Source: an uncultured Neisseriaceae bacterium (GTDB lineage: Bacteria; Pseudomonadota; Gammaproteobacteria; Burkholderiales; Neisseriaceae). Taken from it: DNA of 64,000 nt. The stretch's first letter is position 1, and the number at the start of each line of letters is the position of its first letter. The stretch spans positions 1 to 64,000 of the forward strand of contig CAMLPN010000004.1 in NCBI GenBank assembly GCA_946481965.1, written 5' to 3'. Below, one piece after another: positions 18,638 through 28,234 of this stretch. The position numbers and the translations under genes are program-made. The notes below the pieces were generated by a model that made no database searches, was not told the DNA's origin, and saw only the letters and a program-made list of their open reading frames with translations.

Positions 18638-19876
18638 TTAGGTATTAGCTGTTGACATTGGCAGTCGCAATCTGACTGTTGTTCCATGATTCGGTTTATT
18701 GTCACTTTCTATTTCCAGCCCAAATGAATCGCCGAATAAAAGTTTCAGCCGACTCTGTACATTTTGGATACCAATACTTTTATCATGATTTCGTTTGCTT
18801 GTATTGGAAAGAATAAAAGAAATTTTTTCTGGTGATATTCCATCACCATTATCAATGATTTCAATAAAAATAGTTTTACCATCATCATACGCCCTGATGG
18901 TGATATGGCTTTTTACCTCTCTAGGTTCAACTACATAATTAAAACAGTTTTCAACCAATGGCTGCAATATCAGAAACGGACTTGCTATGGGAAAATATTT
19001 TTCAGGTACGGTAATTTCATACGTAAAACGATCTTTCATACGTATCTGCTGAATAGCCAGATAACTTCTGATGGAGTTAACTTCACTACCTATAGTTATA
19101 AGTTTATTATCACCTTTTTTAAGAATATAACGCATCATATCTGAAAAAAGATAAACCATATCTTCAGTTTTTTGCGCATCTTCTAAAAAGGCGAGTTTGC
19201 CGATAGTATTAAGTACGTTAAATAAAAAATGCGGATTAATTTGGTAGGTTAAGGCTTTATACTCGGCATCGCGTAACGCATGTTCTAATTGAGCTAAATT
19301 CCGTTGCTCTTCTGCTAATTTAATACTTTTTGCATGTAATTCTTTTTGGATATTATTTATATAACCTTGCTCGGCAATGTCATTGGTCACACTGGACAAT
19401 AAATTTGCTGCTGCTATCAGTCTTTCATATGGAACAAAATTGATTTCTTCATAGGTTTTGGTGAGGGTGGACTGATTTTTACAATTATGTTGTTGTTCAA
19501 CTATATAAGGAATTTTACTTTCTTTTTCCGGTTCAACTCTGACGTGCCCCAGCAAGAATGCACCAAGATATTGGCCTCTGACAATCAAAGGAGCAGCAAT
19601 TTCAACTAGACCACAACAACAACGATAAACAACTGGTTCACCTATATCTAAAGTAGTGTTTCCGCCGGCATGACTACTTTCAAAACATTTACATTTTTGC
19701 ATTTGCTCAAGATATGAAATCTGGCAAAACGAGGCAAGGTCATTAGGTTCAACTACCGGAATACCGCTTTCATCAACTATAACTATGGTAATACTCATTG
19801 CTTTACTAAAATGATTTTGTAAAGCTTGTAATCTTTCAATATCTATCAGATCAATTAAACGAAATTGATAGCTCAT
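18638..19876 (-). CDS. PocR-domain sensor histidine kinase (LytS/YehU type), paralogue 1
   Basis: 412 aa. Residues ~5-170 match the PocR ligand-sensing domain, with a Cys-rich core (KCKCFESSH and YRCCCGLVE). A short coiled coil (KELHAKSIKLAEEQRN) leads to a His-kinase domain of the LytS/YesM type with phosphoacceptor His in NPHFLFN and ATP-binding N- and G-boxes (LVENCFN, DNGDGI). There are no membrane segments, so it senses a cytoplasmic signal. PocR in Salmonella responds to 1,2-propanediol. It closely resembles the kinase at 22371-23627 but has no response regulator directly attached. Confidence 0.9.
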   Translation of the reverse strand: MSYQFRLIDLIDIERLQALQNHFSKAMSITIVIVDESGIPVVEPNDLASFCQISYLEQMQKCKCFESSHAGGNTTLDIGEPVVYRCCCGLVEIAAPLIVRGQYLGAFLLGHVRVEPEKESKIPYIVEQQHNCKNQSTLTKTYEEINFVPYERLIAAANLLSSVTNDIAEQGYINNIQKELHAKSIKLAEEQRNLAQLEHALRDAEYKALTYQINPHFLFNVLNTIGKLAFLEDAQKTEDMVYLFSDMMRYILKKGDNKLITIGSEVNSIRSYLAIQQIRMKDRFTYEITVPEKYFPIASPFLILQPLVENCFNYVVEPREVKSHITIRAYDDGKTIFIEIIDNGDGISPEKISFILSNTSKRNHDKSIGIQNVQSRLKLLFGDSFGLEIESDNKPNHGTTVRLRLPMSTANT

Positions 19877-19991
19877 ATAAAACCCTGATAAGTCCTCTAC
19901 TCTATTTTCATTATTTATAGTTCATTGTCAATAAAATTTCCTTATATTAATTAATTTATATTAAATAAGAGTAATTTATCATGACTGATTG

Positions 19992-21134
19992 CTAATTATG
20001 CTTGAGCTTTTCTAGCTGATCCAATTTTTCCCACGGAAATATATTACGACCAAAATGACCATAACAGGCAGTAGATAAATATATAGGCGCCAGTAGTTGT
20101 AACTGGTTAATAATATGATAGGGACGTAAATCAAATATTTGCTCTACCAAGGCTTTTATTTGCGCTTGGGGAATCCTTTCAGTATTGAAAGTATTTAATG
20201 TTATAGACACTGGCTTGGCCACTCCAATGGCATAAGCTATTTGTATTTCACATTTTTTTGCCAGCTTGGCCGCAACAATATGTTTAGCTACATAGCGTGC
20301 TGCATAGGCTGCGCTGCGATCAACTTTGGAAGGATCCTTGCCTGAAAAAGCACCACCGCCATGATGTGCTGCACCACCATAAGTATCAATAATAATTTTC
20401 CGTCCGGTTAAGCCACAGTCTGCAGCTGGTCCACCGATTACAAAACGTCCGGTTGGATTAATTAAATATCTGGTGTTAGGTAAAATCCATCTTTCGGGAA
20501 TAATTGGCTTGATGATTTCTTCAATTATTGCTTCCCGCAATTGGCTCAATGTAACTGATTCATCATGTTGAGAGGATAAAACTACTGTATCAACACCTTT
20601 TATGCAATCATTTTCATATAAAAATGTTATTTGCGACTTCGCATCAGGCAGCAAAAATGGTAGTTGCTGATTTTTACGTAACAAAGCCTGTCTTTCCACT
20701 AGCCGATGAGCATAGGTAATCGCTGCCGGCATGAATTCCGGGGTTTCATCTGTAGCATAACCAAACATTATGCCCTGATCACCTGCTCCTTGTTCTTCTA
20801 TTTCTGTGCGATCGATACCGCGTGAAATATCGGCAGATTGATGCCCGAGCATATTAATGATGGCACAGGTATTACCATCAAAACCTGTATCAGAATGATT
20901 ATACCCAACACGATTAATGGTTTTACGGGCAATAGACTCGTAGTCAATATTGGCGCTAGTCGTTATTTCACCAGCTAACACTACAGCACCGGTTTTAATT
21001 AAACATTCACAGGCCACATGTGCTTTGGGATCCTGCACCAGTATGGCATCTAGTATTGCATCAGAAATTTGATCAGCCAGCTTATCTGGATGACCTTCGG
21101 CAACAGATTCCGAAGTAAAAAGATAATCATTCAT
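19992..21134 (-). CDS. metK: S-adenosylmethionine synthetase within the BMC locus
   Basis: Methionine adenosyltransferase, 380 aa, full length. Signatures: [20 protein letters not shown] at the start, [12 protein letters not shown] (ATP site) and [16 protein letters not shown] near the end. SAM is consumed by the glycyl radical activating enzyme to install the radical. Its position between the two sensor kinases suggests a dedicated or extra copy for the compartment; I recall metK in other GRM3-type loci. Whether the chromosome has another metK cannot be seen from this window. I did not recognise a SAM riboswitch upstream. Confidence 0.93.
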   Translation of the reverse strand: MNDYLFTSESVAEGHPDKLADQISDAILDAILVQDPKAHVACECLIKTGAVVLAGEITTSANIDYESIARKTINRVGYNHSDTGFDGNTCAIINMLGHQSADISRGIDRTEIEEQGAGDQGIMFGYATDETPEFMPAAITYAHRLVERQALLRKNQQLPFLLPDAKSQITFLYENDCIKGVDTVVLSSQHDESVTLSQLREAIIEEIIKPIIPERWILPNTRYLINPTGRFVIGGPAADCGLTGRKIIIDTYGGAAHHGGGAFSGKDPSKVDRSAAYAARYVAKHIVAAKLAKKCEIQIAYAIGVAKPVSITLNTFNTERIPQAQIKALVEQIFDLRPYHIINQLQLLAPIYLSTACYGHFGRNIFPWEKLDQLEKLKHN

Positions 21135-21355
21135 CTCTTAGCATTCCTGACCTATTAATTTATTAACCATAATCCTAATCTTTGAGAAAAAAAATATCTT
21201 TACAATGACCTGTAATTTTTTGCCTTTACCAATTTTTTTTAAACAAAAAAATCCTAGTAAGCTCTCGGCTGAAATTTACTTTTTCTTAGAGGATAACGAA
21301 CAATATTGTTTTGATATTATGTTTTATCCTGTCATAACATGCACAATTCAGTTAA

Positions 21356-22378
21356 TCAGGCTACATTTCTTCTATACTCTGATGGTGATGTACCCGTTTC
21401 TTTTTTAAATAAACGACAAAAATAATTGGCATCGTTATAGGCCAGCTCTAAGGCAATGGTATTAATTTGCAAATCACTAAAGCGCAACAATAGCTGTGCC
21501 AGTACAATTTTGCGTTTTGCAATATATTCGGAAAACCCCAAGCCAAATTCTTTTTTGAATAATCGGCTTAGATAACATGAACTAATATAGGCATTTTCGG
21601 CAACGCTATCTAATGAGATATCTTTTAATATATTTTGTTCAATATAGTATTGGGCTCGTTGGATAGCAGATAATTTTTTTCCTGAAGCTTTACAGGCTAT
21701 ATCAAAAATACGGTTGCTAAGCTCCAGTAAGTCTGTCATTACTTTATAATAATTCCCTTTATTAGGTTTAAGATTATTTAAAAAGGTATCATTTTTATGT
21801 AGCTGCTCAATAACCCAGCCGCGTGACTGAGTTAGCTGATGGAGTAGATCCATTAAATTGAAAATTTCCTGATTATCCTCATCCTCTGCAAATTCATACT
21901 GTTTAGTTAAACTTTCAAGAATAAGATTATTCCACTCTATATATTGGCAATTATCAAGAAATTGTCCCATCTGTATTTTTTTCTGTTTTATTTCATGGCT
22001 TTTCTGTTCGTTAAACTCTAAACTGTTTTTAATGGTATTGATTAGAATCTGAGGTTTTATTGGCTTGAGCAGATAATCATCCACTTTCAATCCAAACATA
22101 TGGCGTGCTAAATCAATGTCATCGTTTGCAGTAGTCACGATAACTTTGGTTTCATTGGATTTACCACGTAAATAACGAATGACTTCTAAGCCATTTGGTA
22201 ATGGTATATTGATATCAACTAACATTAAATCAATATGATTAAGCTGATCAATTAATTGAATTGCTTCACTGCCCTTACTTGCTTCAACTACATTGACATC
22301 ATCAAAACCCTTATTAATAATTTTTTTTAAAGCTTCTAATTCAATTAATTCATCTTCGACCAATAATATTTTATACAT
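21356..22378 (-). CDS. Response regulator with AraC-type DNA-binding domain
   Basis: 340 aa. An N-terminal receiver domain has the acidic pair ED near residue 8, the phosphoacceptor Asp in LMLVDINIP and the conserved Lys in LLKPIKP. The C-terminal ~100 residues are an AraC/XylS double helix-turn-helix (SSCYLSRLFKKEFG and DANYFCRLFKKETG). This is the YesN-type design that partners with LytS/YesM-like kinases. Its start overlaps the end of the second PocR kinase by eight bases. Probable activator of the shell and enzyme operons, from context. Confidence 0.92.
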   Translation of the reverse strand: MYKILLVEDELIELEALKKIINKGFDDVNVVEASKGSEAIQLIDQLNHIDLMLVDINIPLPNGLEVIRYLRGKSNETKVIVTTANDDIDLARHMFGLKVDDYLLKPIKPQILINTIKNSLEFNEQKSHEIKQKKIQMGQFLDNCQYIEWNNLILESLTKQYEFAEDEDNQEIFNLMDLLHQLTQSRGWVIEQLHKNDTFLNNLKPNKGNYYKVMTDLLELSNRIFDIACKASGKKLSAIQRAQYYIEQNILKDISLDSVAENAYISSCYLSRLFKKEFGLGFSEYIAKRKIVLAQLLLRFSDLQINTIALELAYNDANYFCRLFKKETGTSPSEYRRNVA

Positions 22379-23627
22379 ATGGCAATTCTCTGATATTATT
22401 TTGTTCCATAGGAAATCTTAAACGTACGGTTGTTCCCATATTTGGTTTATTCGGGCTTTTTATCTCTAAGCCATAACGTTGGCCAAATAATAGTCTAAGC
22501 CTATTTTGGATATTTTTAATACCAATGCTATTGTGATTATTCTCCTGTACATCATCGGATAGGATTTCATTGATTTTATCAGCCGGTATACCATCCCCAT
22601 TATCTGAAACTTCCAATAGAACATCGTGACCATCATCATAAGCAGATAATGAAATAAAAGATTTTTCTTCTTTTGGTTCAATCACGTATTTAAAACAATT
22701 TTCAACCAATGGTTGTAAAACCAAAAACGGGCTGGCAATATCCAGATATTTATCTGGTATATTTATTTTATAACTAAATCGATCTTTCAAACGGATTTGC
22801 TGAATGGCTAAATAACTTTTAACTGCATTGACTTCACTACCGATGGTGATTAATTTATTATCACTTTTTTTGAGAATATAACGCATCATATCCGAAAAAT
22901 AATATACAGTATTTTCCGTTTGTTCTGCGTCCTCTAAAAAAGCCAATCGACCGATAGTATTTAAGACATTAAATAAAAAATGTGGGTTAATTTGATAAGA
23001 TAATACCTTGTATTCTGCATCACAAAGGGCTCGTTCTAAATCAGCACGATTGCGTAATTCTTCTGCCAATTTGATACTTTTAGCATGCAATTCTTTCTGA
23101 ATTTTATTGGCATAAGCTTGTTCTGCTAAATAAAGAGCAATATTTGATAAGGAATAGGCTGCCGCCTCAAATCTATCATAAGGAATATAATTGGCTTGCT
23201 GATGAGCTTGCACTAGCTTTGCATTATTTTCCCACTCAGAAGTACGACCTAATATATAGGGTATGGTTTGCTGTTTTTCCTGTTCGACCTGAACTTGTCC
23301 GGAAATAAAAGCACCGAGATATTGTCCATTAACAATGATTGGCACCGCAAATTCGACAAAATCACAGCAACAACGATAAACGACTGGTTTATTAGCCGAC
23401 ATAGCTGCACGTCCACCAGCATTATCACATTGAAAACATTTATCTTGCTGAGACACACTAGCCCTAGACAATTTACAAAATGTGGAAAATCCACTTGGTT
23501 TTGTAATTGGCATCCCTTTTTCATTAACGATAACAATAGCAACACCAATTGATTTGCTAAAATTATCCTGCAATGTTTGCAATTGCTTTAATTCTATTAG
23601 TTCCGTTAGCCGGAATGTATAATTCAT
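22371..23627 (-). CDS. PocR-domain sensor histidine kinase, paralogue 2
   Basis: 418 aa with the start at ATG of MNYTFRLTEL, chosen because GGAGTG precedes it and it lines up with paralogue 1; the ORF track begins four codons earlier. Same order of domains: PocR sensor with Cys cluster (KCFQCDNAGG, YRCCCDFVE), coiled coil, kinase with NPHFLFN and DNGDGI. By eye the kinase halves of the two paralogues are much more alike than the sensor halves, so they may read different ligands or states. Translationally coupled to the response regulator. Confidence 0.9.
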   Translation of the reverse strand: MNYTFRLTELIELKQLQTLQDNFSKSIGVAIVIVNEKGMPITKPSGFSTFCKLSRASVSQQDKCFQCDNAGGRAAMSANKPVVYRCCCDFVEFAVPIIVNGQYLGAFISGQVQVEQEKQQTIPYILGRTSEWENNAKLVQAHQQANYIPYDRFEAAAYSLSNIALYLAEQAYANKIQKELHAKSIKLAEELRNRADLERALCDAEYKVLSYQINPHFLFNVLNTIGRLAFLEDAEQTENTVYYFSDMMRYILKKSDNKLITIGSEVNAVKSYLAIQQIRLKDRFSYKINIPDKYLDIASPFLVLQPLVENCFKYVIEPKEEKSFISLSAYDDGHDVLLEVSDNGDGIPADKINEILSDDVQENNHNSIGIKNIQNRLRLLFGQRYGLEIKSPNKPNMGTTVRLRFPMEQNNIRELPYV

Positions 23628-23833
23628 TAAACACTCCATAGATATTCATAACCATTCTAGTTTTTCAAACAAAAAAATGATAGTGAACTAATAATAGTTA
23701 ACAGAATATAATCTTAGTTATCAATAATTTTCAATAACTATTTTTGGAGCTTAAACTAAAATCGTATTTTATTCATTAATTATTTTAATTTTTGTTTTAT
23801 TTTCCTTGATAAAGATTAATACATGTACATTTT

Positions 23834-24751
23834 TTACCCACCAATATGGCAGCTAATACCAGCCTTTTCGATTTCTTGTTTCAAAAGATCTATTCTTTCT
23901 TCGGGAACTTCTTTGACCCCATCAAATGGATATACACGTCCTAATAATTGATATTTATTTTGTCCATAATTGTGGTATGGCAGAAGATGAATAACATCAA
24001 TATCTTTCATTAATTTGGTAAATTCAGCAATTTCTCTAATGGATTCTGGATTGTCATTCACATTTGGGATAACCGGAATTCTGACAATAGTTTTAGTTAA
24101 ATACGAGATACGAATCAAATTTTCTAAAATTATTTTATTATCCACACCAGTGGCATTTCTGTGCACGACTGGGTCGATAGATTTAATATCGGTCAGAGCT
24201 AAATCGACAAATGGCATCACCGATTCAATCACTTCTTTGGTTGTCATACCGGTAGTTTCCATGGCGGTATGCCATCCTTTTTCCTTACAAGCACGCAATA
24301 GCTCTCTGGTGAATTTAGGCTGGGAGAGAGCTTCTCCGCCTGAAAGGGTAATACCACCATTTGAGCGTCGGTAAATAGCTGCATCTTTTTGTAATTCCTG
24401 TATGACTTCCCAAACAGTCATTTTTTTACCCTTTAGAACTAGGGCATTAGTCGGGCAAACTTCTGCGCAAGCACCACAGGCGACACAGCGATCTCGATCA
24501 ACTAAATAAGGATTATTTACAGATAATGCTCCATATTTACAGGCTTCTAAACATCTACCACAGTGAATACAACTGCTTTCCTGATACATGATTTCAGGCT
24601 GTGGTCTTTGTGATTCAGGATTACTACACCATTTACAAGCTAAAGGACACCCTTTTAAAAAAGGAATGGTTCGAATACCCGGTCCATCATGTAATGAGTA
24701 GCGCTGAATATTAAAAACTGTTCCTTCAAGATCATATGCTATATTTTCCAT
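23834..24751 (-). CDS. Glycyl radical enzyme activating enzyme (radical SAM)
   Basis: 305-aa radical SAM protein that cleaves SAM to abstract a hydrogen from the dehydratase's C-terminal glycine. The cluster motif CPLACKWC binds the SAM-coordinating 4Fe-4S. Two ferredoxin-type clusters follow (CIHCGRCLEACK and CVACGACAEVCP), as in diol-dehydratase and choline-lyase activases but not in PflA. GGEALSQP is the SAM-contact motif. It lies 290 bp downstream of the dehydratase, separated by a terminator-like hairpin. Oxygen-sensitive chemistry implies an anoxic or microoxic niche. Confidence 0.94.
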   Translation of the reverse strand: MENIAYDLEGTVFNIQRYSLHDGPGIRTIPFLKGCPLACKWCSNPESQRPQPEIMYQESSCIHCGRCLEACKYGALSVNNPYLVDRDRCVACGACAEVCPTNALVLKGKKMTVWEVIQELQKDAAIYRRSNGGITLSGGEALSQPKFTRELLRACKEKGWHTAMETTGMTTKEVIESVMPFVDLALTDIKSIDPVVHRNATGVDNKIILENLIRISYLTKTIVRIPVIPNVNDNPESIREIAEFTKLMKDIDVIHLLPYHNYGQNKYQLLGRVYPFDGVKEVPEERIDLLKQEIEKAGISCHIGG

Positions 24752-24945
24752 ATCTTTATCTTCTCATTATTGATGGGTTATGTTCACTTTTCAGCTAAAC
24801 TGTTTGTAATTATTTTTAGGATGATGCTAACAATTAGGTATTTTTGCCTGTCACTGCTTTTGTAAATGGCTATTAATATTTATTGCTAGGCATTTGTATT
24901 TAAATTAAATAAATTAATGAGTTACAAGTTATTTACTAGTTATTT

Positions 24946-24974
24946 AAAAAGGGTTTAGGGTCCTCCCTAAACCC
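24946..24974 (-). terminator. Terminator/attenuator between dehydratase and activase
   Basis: Perfect 10-bp stem GGGTTTAGGG / CCCTAAACCC with a four-base loop, followed on the minus strand by TTTTTAAATA. It lies about 70 bases past the dehydratase stop and 195 bases before the activase start. It probably reduces activase expression relative to the dehydratase, or the activase has its own promoter in the gap. Confidence 0.8.
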
Positions 24975-25041
24975 CTTGTCAGGTCGTGCTTTACCAAATT
25001 GATATTACATCATCATTGGCAAAGGTCGTATTTACAAGCAA

Positions 25042-27600
25042 TTAGAATTTCTGCTCTGTTCGACTAATGATGTCGTCTTGTACATCTTTAGCCAATACGA
25101 CGAATTGAGCACTATACCCAGCTACTCGTACAACCAAATCGCGGTATTCTTCTGGATTTTGTTGTGCTTTAATCAGCGTATCTCGATTGATAACATTAAA
25201 TTGCATGTGCATACCTTTGCGATCAAAATAACCGCGAATCATGCCACTGAAATTTTTCAGACCACTGTCACCAGATAAAGCTGAAGGTAAGAATTTCTGG
25301 TTATATAAGGTACCATTTGATGCAATGAAATGATCAAGTTTTGATACGGAGTTAGCTGCTGCGGTTGGGCCCAGAGTATCTTTACCTTGTCGTGGTGAAA
25401 CACCATCGGCCAGAGGTTCCTTAGCCAAACGACCATCCGGCAAGGCATTAACATCTCGACCAAACAGTACATTAGCAGATACAGGATAAATACCTGCCTG
25501 GAACTGACCGCCACGAGGATTGGTATATTTTTCGACCTCTTTACAGTAAATCAAGGCACAATGACGAGCGACCAAATCCACTGCATCTATGTCATTACCA
25601 AAGCATGGGGTGCTGGCAAGTATACGGCGAACATCTTCATAGTGAGCATGACCACACTGACCAGCCGCATTGCAAGTATTTTGTACAGATAATTGACGAT
25701 ACACTTCATTTTTAACAGCTTCAGGATCCAAAGAACCATTTTGGCTAATGATACCTTTAACCATGTCATAAATTTGCTGTTCATTCAATGAACTGTCAAC
25801 TTCGACTTTGCCACCGTGCAAATGTGTACCCACTGGATAACCAAAGTTAGCCTGAAGGGCTTCTTTCAGATCAGACAAGGAAACTTTGCCATCTTCAAAC
25901 ACCTGTTTTTGAATTGCATAAACAGAGTCACCAGTATCAGCTACACCAAAGGCTTGAGGACCGGTAAAGTTGTAGATAGCACCACCTTCCTGTACAGATT
26001 TACCGCGACCGATACAATCATCCACCATTGCAGATAAGAATGGCAGCGGGCAACGCTCTGCATGGGCAATATCAACACTATTACAAGCTTCTGCCAGATT
26101 ACGTACGAAGAATTGAATCTGGGTTTGGAATGCCTGATACAGATCATCAATGCTACGGAAAGTAGTAATATCACCGGTAACAGGGCCTAATTGACGTCCA
26201 TTAACCTGACCATTATTCAGGGTAATTTCAAGTACTTTAGCTACATTAAAGAATGCAGCATCATGCCAGCCTTCGGTACGATGTGGCGACTGTGGTTCAA
26301 CACAGCCGATAATGCAGTAATCACGTGCATCTTTCAGGGAAACACCGCGGTTTTGTAATGCAGGAATAATGACTTCATCATTATACATTGCCGGAACACC
26401 TAATCCTAACCGAACTACCTCACAGGCACGATATAAAAATTCATCAGGTGTACCTTGCCATACACGAATGGAGAAAGATGGTTGTGGCAAACGAACATGT
26501 GCAGTCGCTTGCATACACATATAACTCATCTCATTGGTCGCATCCAAGCCGTCTTCGGTCTGTCCACCAACACAAAGGTTCTGGAATACAGCATAACCTG
26601 CAAAGGCTTGTGCTGAAATTTCATCACGGGTTTTATTAACATCGTTCAGTTTAACCCAGCAGCAATCAACGAGTTCCTGCGCAAAATCTTCGCTGATACT
26701 TTTATCTGCTTTATAGTAAGGGTTCATATACTGGTCAAAACGACCCGGAGAAACAGAATGGCCACTTGACTCAATTTGTAATAAACACTGAACAAACCAG
26801 AATGACTGACAAGCTTCCCAGAAGTTGGTAGCACCACGTTCTGGCACACGACGACAATTCTGTGCAATTTGCAGTAATTCGGCTTTACGTTGTGGATTAG
26901 ATTCTTGCTGCGCTAATTCGTTGGCTTTATCAGCATAGCGATGGGCAAAATTAATCGCAGCCTTATAAGTGATAATGATGGCATTATAAAATTGTTCTTT
27001 TTTAATAAAGCCAGGATCCATGCGATCCAGTTTTGCCAATGCGGCATTAACTTCTTCAATGATGCCCAGAAAACCAATACGTAAAATTTTACCGTAATCA
27101 ACGCTAATATGACCCACACCGCCATAGAAATAATTACCAACCGTAAATACCCCATTGGCAATACAATCGCGGGTTTGCTGAGACATATAAGAATTAGCTA
27201 AATCACTGGTTGTTTTACCTGGCCAGTATTTGAACGCTTCATGCAATTCTTGTGCGGTTTGTTGTGGAATAATAAATGGATCAGCAATACGATGTTCCAT
27301 TGTGTCGAATTCTTTTTCTACCCACTCAAAAGAGAATTCAGGACAAATTTCTGTTGAACGCGGATTTTTGGTAATAGCACCAACAATCAATTCATCATCA
27401 CGGATGGTTACCGGCAAATTATTAAATAATTTTTCCGCAACCTTAGCACGGCGGATGATCGCAGGTAAACCTTCTGTTTCTTTATAAGCCTGAGTTGCCA
27501 AAACAGCACGCTCTGATTCAACATGTGGCTTCGCATTAATAATTGTATTTTTTAATCTGATAATACGATCCGTTGGATTAGTGAACCCTTTTTCAATCAT
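25042..27600 (-). CDS. B12-independent glycyl radical diol dehydratase (BMC signature enzyme)
   Basis: Glycyl radical enzyme, 852 aa. It contains the catalytic GCVEP (Cys433, Glu435) and the C-terminal radical loop RVAGYS (Gly828). Residues matching the substrate site of C. butyricum glycerol dehydratase occur at identical numbers: His164 (GVGHIS), His281-Ser282 (SSGHSVSPGRF), Asp447 (EGWHD). Choline lyase (CutC) has different residues there. Likely reaction: 1,2-propanediol to propionaldehyde, or glycerol to 3-hydroxypropionaldehyde. Relative to the ~787-aa glycerol dehydratase it has an insertion at ~588-652 containing the EP-like helix IYDMVKGIIS. No N-terminal extension. Confidence 0.93.
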   Translation of the reverse strand: MIEKGFTNPTDRIIRLKNTIINAKPHVESERAVLATQAYKETEGLPAIIRRAKVAEKLFNNLPVTIRDDELIVGAITKNPRSTEICPEFSFEWVEKEFDTMEHRIADPFIIPQQTAQELHEAFKYWPGKTTSDLANSYMSQQTRDCIANGVFTVGNYFYGGVGHISVDYGKILRIGFLGIIEEVNAALAKLDRMDPGFIKKEQFYNAIIITYKAAINFAHRYADKANELAQQESNPQRKAELLQIAQNCRRVPERGATNFWEACQSFWFVQCLLQIESSGHSVSPGRFDQYMNPYYKADKSISEDFAQELVDCCWVKLNDVNKTRDEISAQAFAGYAVFQNLCVGGQTEDGLDATNEMSYMCMQATAHVRLPQPSFSIRVWQGTPDEFLYRACEVVRLGLGVPAMYNDEVIIPALQNRGVSLKDARDYCIIGCVEPQSPHRTEGWHDAAFFNVAKVLEITLNNGQVNGRQLGPVTGDITTFRSIDDLYQAFQTQIQFFVRNLAEACNSVDIAHAERCPLPFLSAMVDDCIGRGKSVQEGGAIYNFTGPQAFGVADTGDSVYAIQKQVFEDGKVSLSDLKEALQANFGYPVGTHLHGGKVEVDSSLNEQQIYDMVKGIISQNGSLDPEAVKNEVYRQLSVQNTCNAAGQCGHAHYEDVRRILASTPCFGNDIDAVDLVARHCALIYCKEVEKYTNPRGGQFQAGIYPVSANVLFGRDVNALPDGRLAKEPLADGVSPRQGKDTLGPTAAANSVSKLDHFIASNGTLYNQKFLPSALSGDSGLKNFSGMIRGYFDRKGMHMQFNVINRDTLIKAQQNPEEYRDLVVRVAGYSAQFVVLAKDVQDDIISRTEQKF

Positions 27601-27657
27601 GATTCTTACTCCTGTATAATTTTATTGCAATGGTATTGAAGGATATGAACAATAAAC

Positions 27658-28233
27658 TTAATGGTTAATTCTTATGCCTAATAAGCGACTAAACTGACTT
27701 AAAATCGCCGGGTGGGCTGCCCAAGTTGCTGCGGTTACTAAATTGTTATCGACAACTGCGTCCTGCACCCCTACATCCATGTAAATCCCACCAGCAAGTT
27801 CTATTTCTGGCTTGACCGTACAATAAGCAGTTACTTTTTTACCTTTTAATACATCTGCTGAAACCAGTATTTGCACGCCATGACAGATAGCCGCTACAGG
27901 TAGAGAAAAACCCATCATGTAATGGATAATATGTAATACATCCGCATTCAGGCGCAGATATTCGGAAGAGCGACCACCACTAATATAGACACCGGCATAT
28001 TCATGAAGATTAATTTGATTAAACGAAGCGGTTAATCTGAATAAATGTCCCGGTTTTTCTGTATAAGTCTGATCACCTTCGAAATCATGAATAGCTGTTT
28101 TGATAAATTCCCCTTCTGACTTATCAGGACAAACAACATCAACTTTTATCCCCAGCATTTGCAAAGCCTGATAGGGAACCATGACTTCATAATCTTCTGA
28201 AAAGTCCCCTACAATAAGCAGAATTTTTTTCAT
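27658..28233 (-). CDS. DJ-1/PfpI-family protein
   Basis: 191 aa from the ATG of MKKILLIVGDFSED. The ORF track extends 25 codons further into the upstream gene, but the chosen ATG follows the upstream stop by one base (TGATATG), indicating coupling. The nucleophile elbow is AICHGVQ with Cys, and SGGRSSEYLR provides the second motif. The family includes glyoxalase/deglycase-type and protease-like members. In an aldehyde-handling compartment operon, detoxification or repair of aldehyde adducts is plausible, but this is inference. It sits between the GrpU-like shell gene and the dehydratase. Confidence 0.88.
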   Translation of the reverse strand: MKKILLIVGDFSEDYEVMVPYQALQMLGIKVDVVCPDKSEGEFIKTAIHDFEGDQTYTEKPGHLFRLTASFNQINLHEYAGVYISGGRSSEYLRLNADVLHIIHYMMGFSLPVAAICHGVQILVSADVLKGKKVTAYCTVKPEIELAGGIYMDVGVQDAVVDNNLVTAATWAAHPAILSQFSRLLGIRINH

Positions 28234-28234
28234 A

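Noticed and set aside
21135-21355. SAM riboswitch upstream of metK
   Set aside because: No recognisable SAM-I, SAM-II or SAM/SAH core or leader terminator was visible in the 220-bp gap.
25042-27600. Choline TMA-lyase (CutC) identity for the glycyl radical enzyme
   Set aside because: His281-Ser282 and Asp447 equivalents of glycerol dehydratase are present, and GrpU-like and PocR-type genes favour a diol pathway. Acetate kinase alone does not decide.
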